The notes beneath the pieces were generated by a model that saw only the letters and a list, made by a program, of their open reading frames with translations, had not been told where the DNA came from and made no database searches. 64,000 nucleotides of DNA from positions 6,116-70,115 of the forward strand of contig NKYR01000020.1 of assembly GCA_003184365.1 (NCBI GenBank), read 5' to 3'. Positions 43,895 through 56,716 of this stretch are shown here, piece after piece. Origin of the DNA: Evernia prunastri. Lineage: Eukaryota > Ascomycota > Lecanoromycetes > Lecanorales > Parmeliaceae. The first letter of the stretch is position 1. The number at the start of each line of letters is the position of its first letter. The position numbers were made by a program, and so were the translations under genes.

Positions 43895-44989
43895 ATTACT
43901 GATCCGAGACAATGCAATAGCAGCTTCAACGCGGTTGGCAATATCGGAGTAGGGAATTGGAGGTCCTTATGGTTTTTCAGGTCAGTGTCCAATATTCGCG
44001 GTAAAGCACCTCTTAGGCGCAAGTATTTATAGACCGCATACACACATGGTAGAAAGAATATGAGCAAATAGATAAGTGACGCTTTGCGCTTAGCATTTTC
44101 CTGTATATCTAAACGGGTGTCGCTTCCATCACACGTTCACGACAGTGGGGCTGTGGGTTAGTGGGTCTCATTATCTAGCTGTCGTTTCAGTCCTCATTTC
44201 CGCCATATACACTCATGCGATAGCCGGCAAATACCTGCTTAGAGTACTATGTCTTTTCCTTTTGGCAGGTCTTGCGCGTATTCCCCCGTACACCAGCCGT
44301 GTATACGTACCCCCATAGTCTCTAAGCGTATAACCCCCCCTCCCCCATGATCCGGTTAGGTATCTTTCGCGCGGGCAACCTAAGAAAGTACAGATCCTGC
44401 ACATAGCCGGCGGAGAAGATCGCGGGGACTTGTTGTTGAGAAACAGATTATAAGGCCAAATAGATAATGCTCTAAGTAATATGTAGATGTGCAATAGGGC
44501 TGATCGCCACTATTTAACACAGCTGTATGATGTATCAGCGCCAGTCTTCCGCCCCGCGCCTGAGTTTCAACCAGGTCATCACCCTGGGCAGTAATGAGCG
44601 TCAGTGGAAAGCACGAGTTATTGCTTTCTGATCGGACCAGCAAATCGGATCATCCACATGAGCACCGAGTAGCACCCAAGCTCCCGCGAATAAAGCGGCG
44701 CTCACCCTAGGCCAGATGGGGGGTGAGGTCAGGGCAGATCTGGTGGATGGATTATGGATTTCTGTCACCTTGGCACCTATGATGATACTCTGTCGAGTGT
44801 GGACTCTAGAAAAGACTTCTCGTATGCCAGGGCACTTATACTTCGTCAGTGCAGTGCCTCAAGGGGCTTGTTGAGTAAGACAACACCAACTCCTCTCAAC
44901 TCCATCCAACAATCAGTCTATCAACGCGTTCCTTTGTTATTCGGACGACCAATGTCGCATTGCAAAGCTATCCGGTCCTGTCAAGCGAG
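43895..44989. other. Intergenic stretch, nothing recognised
   Basis: About 1.1 kb; short minus-strand frames at 43807-44643 show no family resemblance. Likely the right edge of the accessory region, before housekeeping genes begin. Confidence 0.5.
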
Positions 44990-47099
44990 ATGACCACCGA
45001 TGGTCAGGACCTACCATCATCAGAAGTCCGTAAGGCCATCGCCGATGCTGCCTCTGTCTCCGCGCCCACTGTCAGCGATCATGACACTCTCAAATATCAT
45101 CTTCTGGGACCATCCCTCACGAAGGCGGGACAGGATACAGTCGATCAGCAGAAGGTTGGTGCAGGCTAACTCAACGATCGATGCGCGACGTGTGTGCTGA
45201 CAGCTGTGCTAGGTGTCGGAGGTGATCTACAATGCCTCCAAAGGCTCTAAGTACTTCAATAATGAGGAGCATAAAGACAAGAATCTCACACAGAAGATCG
45301 AGAAAATTCTAGCCCGCAAAAGGCAGCTCGAGCGTGTCGACCTTGTTTCAGACCTTCGGCGAGCCGATGAGTACATCGCAGAACTTGAGTTGTCGCGAGA
45401 TCTAAGTCAGACGGTCGTCCATATAGACTGTGATGCGTTCTATGCTGCGGTGGAAGAGCTGGACAGGCCAGAGCTCAAACACGTACCTATGGCGGTTGGT
45501 AAAGGTGTCCTTACAACATGCAACTACCACGCAAGGAAATTCGGCTGCCGGAGCGGCATGGCAGGCTTTGTCGCCATGAAGCTCTGTCCAGATCTCATCT
45601 GCCTACCACTGAACTTCGAAAAGTACACGGCGAAAGCGCAGGAAGTAAGAGAGATATTGGTGGAATATGACCCGCGCTTCGAGAGTGCCAGTATCGACGA
45701 GGCGTATCTCAATATCACACAGTACTGTGAGGAGAAGGACATGGATCCTGAAGATGCGGTCTCACAGCTGCGGAATGAGGTCGCGGAGAAGACAAAAATC
45801 ACCATATCTGCTGGCATCGCCGCGAACGCCAAAATCGCCAAGATTGCTTCCAATCGGAACAAGCCAAACGGCCAGTTCAGAGTCGCCAACGACAGAGCCA
45901 CCATCCTCGCCTTCATGCGCGATCTGCCCACCCGCAAAGTCAATGGTGTTGGTAGAGTCTTTGAACGCGAACTCGACGCCATTGGCATAAAGACCTGTGG
46001 AGACCTCTACCCTCAGCGTGCCTACCTCTCCAAGCTCTTCGGAGAGAAAGCATTCCAATTTCTTATGCAATGCCACCTCGGTCTCGGGCGTACAAAGGTC
46101 CAACCTGCGGAAGAGTACGAGAGGAAAAGCGTGGGGACAGAAAGCACGTTCCACGATATGAGCGACAAGACCGAACTACGCGAAAAGCTTCGGTGGATTG
46201 CTGAAGAGCTGGAAAAAGATCTCACTCGCACACAGTTCAAAGGGAGGACGCTAGTTCTGAAAGTAAAGCTCCACACGTACGAGGTCCTCACTCGGCAGAT
46301 TATTCCTCCAAAGGCCGTCAGAACTGCGGACGACCTGTACACGTACGCTTTGCCAATGTTAACGAAACATGAAAAGGAAATACCAGGCATGAAACTACGG
46401 CTCATGGGCCTAAGATGCACGCATCTAGTCAGCACAAAGAAAACCGGCGTCGACTTCTTCGGCATGCGACGGCCACCATCCATGGACGATGAACAAAGTC
46501 CCGCAAACACAAAGGAGGACGATGATGGCGCATGGGAAGTGTGGCCCGAAGAAGAGTTTGAAGAAGCCGCCAGGCAGGAACGCCAAGACGAAATGAACGA
46601 GCTTGAACGACTCAGCCAGGAACAAGAGACGAATGGATCCGACCCTCTCAAAACAGTAGAAGAGCAGCTCGAAGAAGCGAACCGCCGCCACAAGCACGGC
46701 CGAGCTATCCTACCCAACCCCGACCCCACATACAGGGGCCCAAACAGCTCCGTCGGCTTCCAAAAGCCACCTACGAACCACGTCCCGCCGGCTAGCAGAG
46801 AAGAACCATTCTGGCCCTGTCCGATCTGCGCACGGCCGCAGTCAACCAACGACAAGGACTTCAACGAGCACATCGACTTCTGCCTCTCGAAGCAGACCAT
46901 CAAGGAGGCTGCGAGGGGGGCTCCGTCTTCGCCTCCGGCATTGGAGAAGCCGCTTTTGGATGGACGGGGGAAGGAGAATAGCAATACCAACGGCAGTGGC
47001 AGTAGCAACGGCAGGGGCAGGCCCAAGGGGAAGCGGAAAAGCGAGGCAGTGGGCGAAAGGGGGAACAAGAAGCTTTTCTTCGGGTTGCAGGGGACTTGA
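44990..47099 (+). CDS. DNA polymerase kappa (Y-family translesion polymerase)
   Basis: Two exons, 44990-45154 and 45213-47099, giving 683 residues. The N-terminal clasp contains SKGSKYFNNEEHKDKNLTQ. The catalytic palm has VVHIDCDAFYAAVEELDRP (metal-binding Asp) and FESASIDEAYLNITQY (the second acidic pair). NGVGRVFERELDAIGI is the helix-hairpin-helix-like thumb, and LRWIAEELEKDL leads into the little finger. The C-terminus holds a Rad18/UBZ4-type zinc finger (CPICARPQ ... HIDFC) that binds ubiquitin, followed by a basic tail (KGKRKSE) likely serving as a nuclear signal. It bypasses bulky minor-groove lesions during replication in the nucleus. Length and order fit fungal Pol kappa. Confidence 0.95.
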
Positions 47100-47392
47100 C
47101 TGTTGTCTATGGCTGGACGTTATCATGTAGCGATGGGAATTTAGGATTTATCAAGGGAATCGGTGTATGATAGTGGAGTTCGATTGGGGGGAGATGCACA
47201 GGATATTCGATATACCCCTACCGCAAAGCGATGAGAACAGCATGCATTAACGGCAAGACTCATGCCCCATTTACACTACAAAAAAGCTGCACCTCCGAGA
47301 GCACAACTCCGCGACACCAATCTGCCGACGCATCACGCCATCACGACCAAACGGGCATTCCTCTCCCGAATCCAATCAACCTGGCCAATCCC

Positions 47393-50300
47393 TCAACCAG
47401 TAGGACTACTCCTCAACCTCCTCCCCGCCCCCACATTCTCCCTCCCCTCCAACCTCACGACGCCCGCCTTCCCGCCTCCAAACTTCTGCGGCAGCTTACT
47501 CTCCGTCGCCTGCCTCTTCAGCGGGGGCGGGCCCATAGCTGCGACTTCTGGGTCCGACTTGGCCGCCGTCGCCGCGGTCGGGGCCTGGGAGTCGCTGTTG
47601 TTGCGTTTGAGGGAAGCGGTGACGTTCAGGCTGATCTCGCGTAAGCTTGCTGGGTTCCGGTCCTTGGAGGGGGATGTGGGCGGGATGTCGTTGGTAGCTG
47701 GGGCGTCGGTGTAGACGATGGATTTGCTCGGAGATTTGTTTGGGGAGTGGGAGCTGTTGGTGTTACGAGGTGATGAGGGGGCCCGCTTGCCGAGAATTTT
47801 GTCGTGGGGCTCGGTGCGTGGAAGGGTGGTTGGGTACTGATATTGCGTCTTTCTTGGGGTGTCGCCAGTGGGGACGTATTCCTTTAGAGGTGCAATTAGA
47901 ATCTCGGCTCGAAGGTCTGCTAGAGGCTGTTGAATGGTGGAGTCGAGAGGCGGTAAAGAGGCCGACAGGGTGCTGCTCTGGGCAGACACATCGGCTCCAA
48001 TTTCACGGACTCGGTCATACGTCGAAACGAAATACTCGCCAATGCTTGAGTAAGACTGATGGACGGTAGAAGCCAAGCCTTGTAGCGAGGTGACATGTCT
48101 GCTGTGATGACGTTCGTTCCGGGATCGTGCTCGTGTCACAAAGTCATCGAGTGCTTGCATCTGAGTAGCCATGTCTTTCATCTGGGCGTCGACTATGTGG
48201 ATTGTCTCTTCATGGACAGACTTGGTGGTGGCCTGGATCAAGCTGTTGTGCTCGTTGATGGCCTTCCAGTCATCCTTCATCTTGCTCTTCAGAGTGTCCC
48301 TAGATTTCAAAACCTCGCCGACAAGCAAGTTCTCCTTCTCTGACCAGAGGGTCATATTAGTATTATAGTTCTCATTTGCTGTGTCGAGGGTCGAGCTCGC
48401 AGACGCGATATCCTTTCGCACGGCATTGATCTTCGACTCCCATCTTGAATCTTGCGCCTCGCCAGATTGATCAATCAGAGCAGTGATTTGTGAGAGTAAG
48501 GTTTGGCGATCCTGTGAGGCTTGAGCGCGCTCCTCGTTGAGGCACGTCTCCAGCCGAGCCGACACATCTTTATCTGCTTGAATCGCACACCTTGCTGCAG
48601 CCGAAGCTTTCTGTCTGAGGTCACCGGCTTCATCCCTCTGTGAGTTGACGTGCTTGACTAGTTCCTCGAAGATGTTCTTGAAGTCCTTTCCAAGCGAGCT
48701 ATAGGAGGTGTGTAGCTGGTAACCGCATCAGCGCGCAACCTGTAAAAGCTAGATTTTGCTGTTGCTTACCTGAGTGTGGAAAGATCCTAGCTCATTGATG
48801 ACTTCAGCTGATATTCGTCCAGCAGCTGCGGAAAGTCCGTTCAATCCTTCGCCAACTTTATGCTTGACGTCTTCCCGAAGAACTTTGATCTCTTCGAGAA
48901 CGTCGTTCATGTCTTCTTTCGCCCCCGACGTCTGTTGGTTAACTTCTTTTTCGGACGCTTCAAAAGACGCAACCTTCCCTCGAAGTATTTCTTGTGTAGC
49001 TCCTAGCTTCTGCAACTCTTCCTGCACAAATGCCTGCATCCGGGCAGACAATGTCGTTATGAGTTGCTCTTGCTGCGTCTTGAATCCTGCAAGTTTGGAC
49101 TCCACGAGCTCAGTAACGTCTACGACTTGGCTCTGTGACGCCTGCCATGCTTGGCGATTAAGAGCTTGTAAGTCCGACTTCCTCTTTATCTTTGAATGCA
49201 AGCCACCAACGTCAGAGACGGTCTTGTCAAGAGTCGAAACAAGCTCTCCTCCAACGTTGCTAAGCTGCTCCTCTGTGACTTGATGGGCTTTCCTAAGGGC
49301 TGTTTCTTCGGCAAGGCTTTGACGCGTATCTGCTAGCACAATATCTGTCTTCTCCAGCACATCCTTAGTCTCGTCGAGACTCTGCCTGACGCCATCGTTA
49401 TCCTTTTTCAGGGTGTTGAAGTTGTTCGTCAGAGAAAACAGTTCCTGGACTTTGTTTCTCAAATTGATTTCCATCGTCTCGATCCGCGCCTGCTGCTCTT
49501 CGCTGAGAATCCTGCGAGACTCGCTCTCTCCTACCATCTCCTCGTAGCCTTCAGTCGTCAAATAAACCCCATTGCGCTGCCTGGTGGCTATCAGCTCTCC
49601 CTTCAGCTTCTCAATTTCTGCCGTGAACTCGCGCAGAAGAGTCTTCTTTGAGACCATTTGATTGACCTGGGGTTTGTTTTTGATGTTCTTGGCGCGGAAC
49701 GCATAGTCTAAGGTCGAAATTGTTTCTTCCAAGTTGCTTTTGGCAGGCGAGACTGTTGCAATGATGCAGGTCTTCGTTCGGCCGCCCAAAGAATCTTGCA
49801 AGAGTCGCGTGAGTTTGGACTCGCGGTAGGGTATGTGTGAACCTCGTTCGACGAGCGCGTTGATGACTCTACCTAGTGTCAGCAGACTTTTATTGATGAG
49901 TCCTGCTTCGGCAGCGCGCTTGTTCTCGGCTCCACTCCTTTGTATATTCTCGCTGCCAGCAAGATCCACCAAATTGAGCTTCCCGGCACTGACAAAATCT
50001 TCGCCGGTCTCCGTAGTTCTCTTGATATAGGCAGTCACGGTGAAGACTGTATGGCTTCGAGAACTGAGATCGTTGCACTTTGTCGCCGCCACTTGCCGCT
50101 TGTGGCTCCCATCTTGCAGTAGCTTAATCCCATCTTTTGCGGTCCTTATGTGGGCCTCCTCCATTCCTTGAACAATCGTAGCGCTGTGGCCCTTCTTTTG
50201 AGCGTCGTCGTAGATTTTGAGCTTCGTTGTGTCATCCAAAGAGAGCAGGTCACGCAACTCTTCATTGTATAGTTCAATGAAGGAACATTTCACAGAACTC

Positions 50301-50992
50301 TCTGCATCATCCTCTTCAAGCTTGCCGAAAAGGCAATGTAAAGCTCTTGGAATGATACCAGCCGAGTCCGAGAGAAATCCCAGAGCATCTGACATGTCTC
50401 CGGACATGGTATAAGTCTTCCCTGTGCCAGTCTGCCCGTAGGCAAATATCGTGCAATTGTATCCTTGGAGCATCTGTCTCACCATATTAGATTGAGATGT
50501 TGGACGTATGCTATCTACCCTTACCTCATCCAGTAATGGCGTCACAACATCATCGTAGATCATTGATTGATCCGCCGCCGGCGAGAAGACTTTATCAAAG
50601 TGATACGTCTTATTGCTCAACGCACTGGCACCCATCGACAGATCAACGTTTTTCCCCTTGACACCATCCGTAGAGACCACCACTCCGCTGTTTTCACGAA
50701 TCTCCCGATCATTACGCCCTCGACATCGAACCACCACGTGAATGTTCGTCTCTTGTCCTCCATCGGTATCAATTTCTCGTTCCTTACGCTTTTTGGGAGA
50801 GCTGGAGTGTGATGGATTCGTTGAGGTTGATGCAACGCTTTCGGCTGGCGAGACGGTGCCTGACTGAGTTCTTGGAGGGAGCAAAGGTGCGCTTGATTGT
50901 CCCCTGACAGGCGCAGAGGGTCTAGACAGCGGTGGTCGCATTGAGTGTTTTTTGTTGGCTAGGCCAGAGGCAGGGCGCGGTATACCAGCCAT
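47393..50992 (-). CDS. bimC: Kinesin-5 mitotic motor (BimC/Cin8/Eg5 family)
   Basis: Two exons, 50992-48770 and 48715-47393 (54-bp intron), giving 1181 residues, close to known fungal BimC. The frame reaches a TTG one codon upstream of the ATG at 50992. N-terminal motor: NIHVVVRCRGRNDREIREN, P-loop IFAYGQTGTGKTYTMSGD at about residues 180-197, switch I NDLSSRSHTVFT, switch II LVDLAGSEN. A long coiled-coil stalk follows. Near residue 1025 is the BimC box (GDTPRKTQYQYP) with the Cdk-site threonine. The Ser/Pro/basic tail then runs to the C-terminus. The homotetrameric plus-end motor slides antiparallel spindle microtubules. It is transcribed divergently from the PHAF1-like gene, with about 310 bp between them. 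Confidence 0.95.
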
Positions 50993-51305
50993 CAATTGCG
51001 GTGCTGCAGCTGGTCGTTCTCCTGGATCTTACGATGTTTGCGTAAGTATATCGGCTCAAAGAGATATAAGTGGAAAGATCCGTAAACATAAATAAGGTAG
51101 CGATGAATGCCAAGAAATAAACAAAGATCTGCGCTAATGCAAGGGACCAGCCAGGGCCGACTTTATGCCGATGGGGCAGATCACCATCCCTCCGAAACGT
51201 CAGCTGCTCGTCTTCAGGTAGCAAACATGTCCATTAAGATGGCATTTCGTCTCAAATCTTCCGTCGTCTTTGCTGTCAACCCACTACTCAGTTGATATAT
51301 TGGAA

Positions 51306-52920
51306 ATGTCGTTCAAACCGGCTATGCAGGTGCACCCAGGCCGTGGGCTTGGCTTCCTCGGTAGGTAGATCACCATACAGACTTCGTCCTTGCTAACGGA
51401 GTCCAGTCTTAGGAGCTTCTTTGCACGATGTCTTGACGCGCCTAAAAGCTCAAGTACAGGTGTATCCTACCATAGATGTCTCCTACTCGCCGTCTAATCC
51501 TCTTGCTGCACCTGTCATACTTAACCTACCTCCGAACGGCATTCGCCTACGATTCGATGGACCTGACCAGAGACTTAGGCTGATTGAAGTCCTGGATTTC
51601 ACTAAGACGCAGTTCATCTACAAAAATACTGATCTGGTCAAGCTGCCTGAGACAACGGGCCCAGAGAACATATCTTCAAGTCCAAGTGGTCCAGCATTTC
51701 GACATGTCTACAATAGATTAATGGGCCCCGCGTTTCCCGGAGAATACATACCACCAGCTTCCAACTCGGGCTCGACGCAAGGAATGTACATTCTGTCGTA
51801 TCCGGGTATCGCTTTCACCTTTCCATTCCAGGATTCTAAATGGGATCCGGCCAAAGACTTCGTTTCTTTACTCTCCTCCAATGCAGCAGCAGCCGGGAAG
51901 TCGATGGCAGTCTTCAGTGGTGAATCATGGCAAGATGCATGTCACAACTTGATGACTGCTCCATGCTCGAACCCGCGGTCACTTGCGCTTTCGAGCCGTG
52001 GTAAAGAGCTCCGGCCCCGTGAAGTTGACCTTGTTAGGATCCGTGGAAATGGTTTAGTAGACATGGAAAGAGGTGCTAATGCACTGGCCTTTCGGATCAG
52101 ATTGGGTGCGACCACTCCGCAAGATCTTGTTGCAGAGTTGGGCCCACCAGATGCGATATACCACAAATCCGACCGGAAAATGGCCGTCTATAAAATCCAG
52201 CACAGGATTCGAAAAAGCACAAGGTCCTCATCCGGCACTTCCTACGCTAATCATGAGGAAATGACAGATACTGACCAGTCTTCGCTACAATCCGCTACTG
52301 ATGATTCAGACGCTGAGGAACATTCGAGCGTTACAGGAAACACGAAGGTAGACTCGTCTGCTGAATGCTTCTACAATTATTTCCAGCATGGCTTTGATGT
52401 CTTCATCTCACAGTCCACACTTCCAGCTCCTGGCCTCTCTGCTACTGAGAATGGCGGCGACGAGATGGTCGAAGTAGGAGAGCCAAAACAGCTTGTGGCA
52501 ACCAAAATCCTCTTACACGCAAACGTACCCGGATCCTATCCGTTCAACCGCTATCGTCGTAGCCGTTGGGTCCTTGATGTACAGGCTTCGGAAGTTGATG
52601 TTGACTTGGACTCGGAGACTCCTTTTACCACACTGTCTCGATCGCTTCGGCAGATCTGGCGAAGCCAATCAGAGGATGAAAATGGCGAAGACTCACTTCA
52701 GCGACACATAGTGCTGAACAGAGAATTGGCAGAGAGCCCAGGGAGTAGTTGCGAACTGCTTGGCGGATGGGAGGAAAGCACAGACACTCAGCGAGAAGGC
52801 TCTGTGAACAGTGTTGTCAAAGATGGTCCAGGGTACGGTAACACTAAGCTCTTTGGATTTCCTGGCTTGTTGTTCGAGGTCCTCCGCAATGATGCTGTAA
52901 GCTGTTTGACGGTGTATTGA
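51306..52920 (+). CDS. PHAF1/UPF0183 family protein
   Basis: Two exons, 51306-51360 and 51407-52920, giving 522 residues from the first ATG; a second in-frame ATG is at 51324. The family start MQVHPGRGLGFL joins VLGASLHDVLTRLK across a 46-bp intron. Other landmarks are LNLPPNGIRLRFDGPDQRLRLIEV, YPGIAFTFPF, and a second half with LGPPDAIYHKSDRKMAVY and DSSAECFYNYFQHGFDVFI. The human relative PHAF1 (C16orf70) binds phosphoinositides at phagophores; in fungi the role is not established. An acidic, Ser-rich insertion (DTDQSSLQSATDDSDAEEHS) lengthens it compared with animal proteins. Confidence 0.88.
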
Positions 52921-53219
52921 TCGATAGGAAGGACACTTTAAATATGGCAAAGATACCCCTTTTAGCGTAATGATCTTGGCAACAAATGACAGCGTATCGT
53001 TTTTTTTTGCAATCAGTAGAGTTATAGACGAACAGCCATAGCATTTCGTTCCCTTCGAAGTAGAACTCGCGTTATTGCGACCCGTCTAGAGCATGGTCCT
53101 AAAGAAAATCGAAGGCTACTATTGGTGTATTGAACCCAAAGATCATTTGAGTCATCTATTGATGACTAAGCCCAGGTCCGACAAACCTAGCTGGCCGTGT
53201 GCAACAACATTGATGAGGA

Positions 53220-56200
53220 ATGCTTGGTCCCAAGCAGTCTTGGAAGAGGACATTAAATCTTCCGAAAACTCTTTTCCCCGCGAGACCGAAGGTATCAGAC
53301 CGCTTAACGTACATCAAGCGTTGCACGGATGACCTATACAAATGGCAGAAGGACCGGTATACAGACTCTACTTTTACGCTGCATGACGGGCCTCCATATG
53401 CGAATGGCGACCTACATATTGGCCATGCGCTCAACAAGATATTGAAGGACATAATATGTCGCGTTCACGTACGGGGGGGTAGGGTGGACTGGATCCCCGG
53501 TTGGGATTGTCATGGACTACCCATCGAACTTAAAGCTCTTCAAGAGCAGGAGAGGAAGCCCAGCGTCTCCCTTGAGAATACGGACCCCGTGGATGTACGC
53601 AGTACAGCGAGAAGGTTGGCGTCAAAGACCGTGGAGAAGCAGAAACAGTGCTTTCGAGAATGGGCGATAATGGCAGATTGGGACAACGCTTGGACTACGA
53701 TGGACAAGAAATTTGAGATCGACCAGCTACATGTATTCAAAGAGATGGTGAAGAAAGGGTTGATATACCGGAGATTCAAGCCCGTACACTGGTCTCCATC
53801 TACGCGGACTGCGTTAGCGGAGGCCGAGCTTGAGTATCGGGAGGACCATATATCTAAGGCTGCATTCATTAAGTATCCACTTCACGACTGCTCAGAGGCT
53901 GTCCGAGAGAAGATCAAAATTGACATAAAGCGTATCAGTGCTGTCATTTGGACGACCAAACCTTGGACACTTCCAGCGAACAGAGCAATTGCATTTCACA
54001 AAGACATGGAGTACGAAGTCGTTCAATCTACGACCCACGGCTATATCTTGCTTGCTGCGTCGAAAGTCGATGAATTGCAAAGACAGTGCAGTGAGGATTT
54101 CGAGACCCTTGTTTCCCTCCGGGGAAGCGAGCTCTTTGGAGTGACATATCGCAGCCCGGTTTTTGACAGCCAGACATTGCCCAGGCCATTACTACATGGA
54201 AATTTTGTCACGGATGGATCGGGCTCAGGGCTGGTTCACGTGGCTCCAGGCCATGGTATGGAGGATTATGAGTTATGCTTGAAGCACGGAATAGGGGTTT
54301 TTGCCCCTGTCGATGATATGGGTTGCTTCATTGATGGCATAGAAGGGCTGTCGGGCCAAGAAGTCCTGAATACAGGGAACGAGTCAGTCCTGAAGCTTCT
54401 GTCTGATCAAGGTTGTATCATAGCACGACATGGTTACAGGCACAAATATCCATATGACTGGCGCTCGAAACAACCTGTTATCGTGAGGGCTACAGCGCAG
54501 TGGTTTGCAAACGTCGGAGGTATTCAAGAATCCGCCTTGGGAGCACTAGACTCCGTGAACTTCATCCCGACTAGTGGCAAGAACCGTCTCCAGGCCTTTA
54601 TCAAGAACCGGAACGAATGGTGCATATCAAGACAGAGGGCATGGGGCGTGCCTATTCCGGCTTTATACCACATCCATACTGGTGAGGCACTCTTGACCGA
54701 GACAAGTGTGTCTCACATCACCACAGTCATCGAAGAGCGCGGTATAGATGCATGGTGGACTGATAGTGAATGGGACCCTGAATGGACGCTACCATCGCTG
54801 AGGAATAAGCAAGGTGAAACCATGTATAGAAGAGGCAAAGACACTATGGATGTGTGGTTCGACAGCGGGACAAGCTGGACTCAAATGCAGATACCGCCAA
54901 TGCATTGTGACAATGTCGCGGACTGCTACATTGAAGGAACCGACCAGCACAGAGGGTGGTTTCAATCCAGTCTTTTGACTCATGTGGCCTACCACAAAGA
55001 TACTTCTCGGACAGAAATACGGGATGATCCAAGCTTTGAAAGGATTTCGCTAAGAGCGCCTTACAAGTCTCTAATAACTCATGGTTTCACGCTGGACCAA
55101 GATGGCCGCAAGATGAGCAAGTCGGTTGGTAACGTCGTCTCCCCAGGTGAGATCATGGAAGGAACACTTCTGCCTCCTACGAAGAAAAAGATCAATGGAA
55201 AATGGAATGAAATTTGCGATGGCATGGGCCCAGATGCTCTTCGCCTATGGGTTGCGAGTTGCGATTACACTACCGACGTACGAGTCAGCCAAGCTATGCT
55301 ACAGGCAATTAATAGCAATCTGTCGAAGTATCGTGTCACTTTCAAGCTTCTCCTGGGTATTCTCAACGATTTTGACCCCTCAAGGTGCTCTAGCTTTAGG
55401 GTACAGGCCAGCGGTGTTCACCAAATTGCGCTCCTGCAATTGCTAGATGTGGTGTCTAGCGTTGAGAAGCACTACCGCTTATTGGAATTTAATCGGGCAA
55501 TAGCGGATATCAACGCTTACATCAGCACTAACCTTTCATCGTTCTACTTCGAAAGCATCAAGGACGCGGCATATTGCGGCACTACCCAGCAACGAGCCCA
55601 AGTCCAAGCTACTGTGTACTGGATCTTCACCGAGCTGCAACAAATGCTCCTTCCTGTGACGCCTTTGCTTATCGAAGAAGTCTGGGACTACACCCCAAAA
55701 TTTATCAAAGACTACGAACCAATACCGCCTGCAATGCGACCTCGTAAAGATCTGGACCTTTCGATTGGGGAACATCTAGGGGAGCGCCCATCAAATGACG
55801 ATATACATCTTCTAATGCAAGCCTTAGCCGCAATTAGGAATGGGCAAGAAGCCGCTCGAAATGACAAGAAGATGGGAGATTCGTTACAATCATATGTTTT
55901 GTTGGAGATAGATCCGATGTCATTAGCCGAAAATCCGGCTCTTGATCTCTTGAGGCGCTATCACGAAGACCTGGAAACTCTCTTTGTGGTATCCCATGTC
56001 GACATTGTCGAAAAAGGGAAGTTCTCAGAAATAGACAGAGCTAGGTGGTCCTATCATACGGATTGCGAGATTCAAGGGCAAAAGGTTAGGGTCCATGTAC
56101 ATGAGCCAGAGCATGCCAAATGCAATCGATGTTGGAGGTATAAAGCTCCTGTGGATGTGTCGAAAGAGGAGGCTCTATGCCAAAGGTGTGTGCTAGTAAT

Positions 56201-56255
56201 GGACGGCTTCAAGGATGGAGTGCCCGATATCGTTAGGAATGATGCCTGTACTTGA
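53220..56255 (+). CDS. Isoleucyl-tRNA synthetase, mitochondrial
   Basis: A single-exon, 1011-residue class I aminoacyl-tRNA synthetase. A basic N-terminus (MLGPKQSWKRTLNLPKTL) suits mitochondrial import. The HIGH motif is in NGDLHIGHALNKILKD, followed by IPGWDCHGLPIE. The editing domain has VIWTTKPWTLPANRAIAFH and GTGLVHVAPGHG-like SGSGLVHVAPGHGMED. KMSKS appears as DGRKMSKSVGNVVSPGEIM. The C-terminal zinc region is CNRCWRYKAPVD ... CQRC. It charges mitochondrial tRNA-Ile and edits misactivated valine. The size and bacterial-like C-terminal zinc finger fit the organellar form (yeast Ism1). Confidence 0.95.
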   Translation: MLGPKQSWKRTLNLPKTLFPARPKVSDRLTYIKRCTDDLYKWQKDRYTDSTFTLHDGPPYANGDLHIGHALNKILKDIICRVHVRGGRVDWIPGWDCHGLPIELKALQEQERKPSVSLENTDPVDVRSTARRLASKTVEKQKQCFREWAIMADWDNAWTTMDKKFEIDQLHVFKEMVKKGLIYRRFKPVHWSPSTRTALAEAELEYREDHISKAAFIKYPLHDCSEAVREKIKIDIKRISAVIWTTKPWTLPANRAIAFHKDMEYEVVQSTTHGYILLAASKVDELQRQCSEDFETLVSLRGSELFGVTYRSPVFDSQTLPRPLLHGNFVTDGSGSGLVHVAPGHGMEDYELCLKHGIGVFAPVDDMGCFIDGIEGLSGQEVLNTGNESVLKLLSDQGCIIARHGYRHKYPYDWRSKQPVIVRATAQWFANVGGIQESALGALDSVNFIPTSGKNRLQAFIKNRNEWCISRQRAWGVPIPALYHIHTGEALLTETSVSHITTVIEERGIDAWWTDSEWDPEWTLPSLRNKQGETMYRRGKDTMDVWFDSGTSWTQMQIPPMHCDNVADCYIEGTDQHRGWFQSSLLTHVAYHKDTSRTEIRDDPSFERISLRAPYKSLITHGFTLDQDGRKMSKSVGNVVSPGEIMEGTLLPPTKKKINGKWNEICDGMGPDALRLWVASCDYTTDVRVSQAMLQAINSNLSKYRVTFKLLLGILNDFDPSRCSSFRVQASGVHQIALLQLLDVVSSVEKHYRLLEFNRAIADINAYISTNLSSFYFESIKDAAYCGTTQQRAQVQATVYWIFTELQQMLLPVTPLLIEEVWDYTPKFIKDYEPIPPAMRPRKDLDLSIGEHLGERPSNDDIHLLMQALAAIRNGQEAARNDKKMGDSLQSYVLLEIDPMSLAENPALDLLRRYHEDLETLFVVSHVDIVEKGKFSEIDRARWSYHTDCEIQGQKVRVHVHEPEHAKCNRCWRYKAPVDVSKEEALCQRCVLVMDGFKDGVPDIVRNDACT

Positions 56256-56716
56256 TTTGCTAATGTGGTTTGAGGCTGTTGGGAGGGAACTTTCTTCTAC
56301 AATTGCTAGAATTTCGCATGCGTGATGATATGATTAAAGGTGCCCCCACATGCAATGACCCCAGAAGGCTTGAAAAGTGCTGTCACAATGCTCTGAAACC
56401 CCGTCAATGCTATGATCTGTCCATGTTTGTGATTTGCTATCTCTGCAAGTGAAATCTAAAGGGTACTGTGGTTTTTTAAAGTCACTAACGCGTGCCCGTC
56501 CGCTCATATAAACAGATGCACTCTAAGTACTAGCGTGCCATCACTTTTGTGATCATCTTTGTCCAAACTTTGAGCACCCATCGCCCGACCATCAACCATC
56601 AACTTCAACCATTTTCTCGGCGCTTAGTCGTCCATCGCTATCACATATTTGTCTATCTTGCTTAGTCGTCGACGACGCTATTAAGTAGCCCGGAACGCTT
56701 GCTCTCATCTTTTACC
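56256..56716. other. Intergenic stretch
   Basis: 460 bp between two plus-strand genes. No gene seen. The part from 56560 has CATCAACC-like pyrimidine-rich sequence typical of a fungal 5' leader. Confidence 0.5.

Noticed and set aside
46022..47068. 348-codon minus-strand frame
   Set aside because: Antisense shadow of DNA polymerase kappa.
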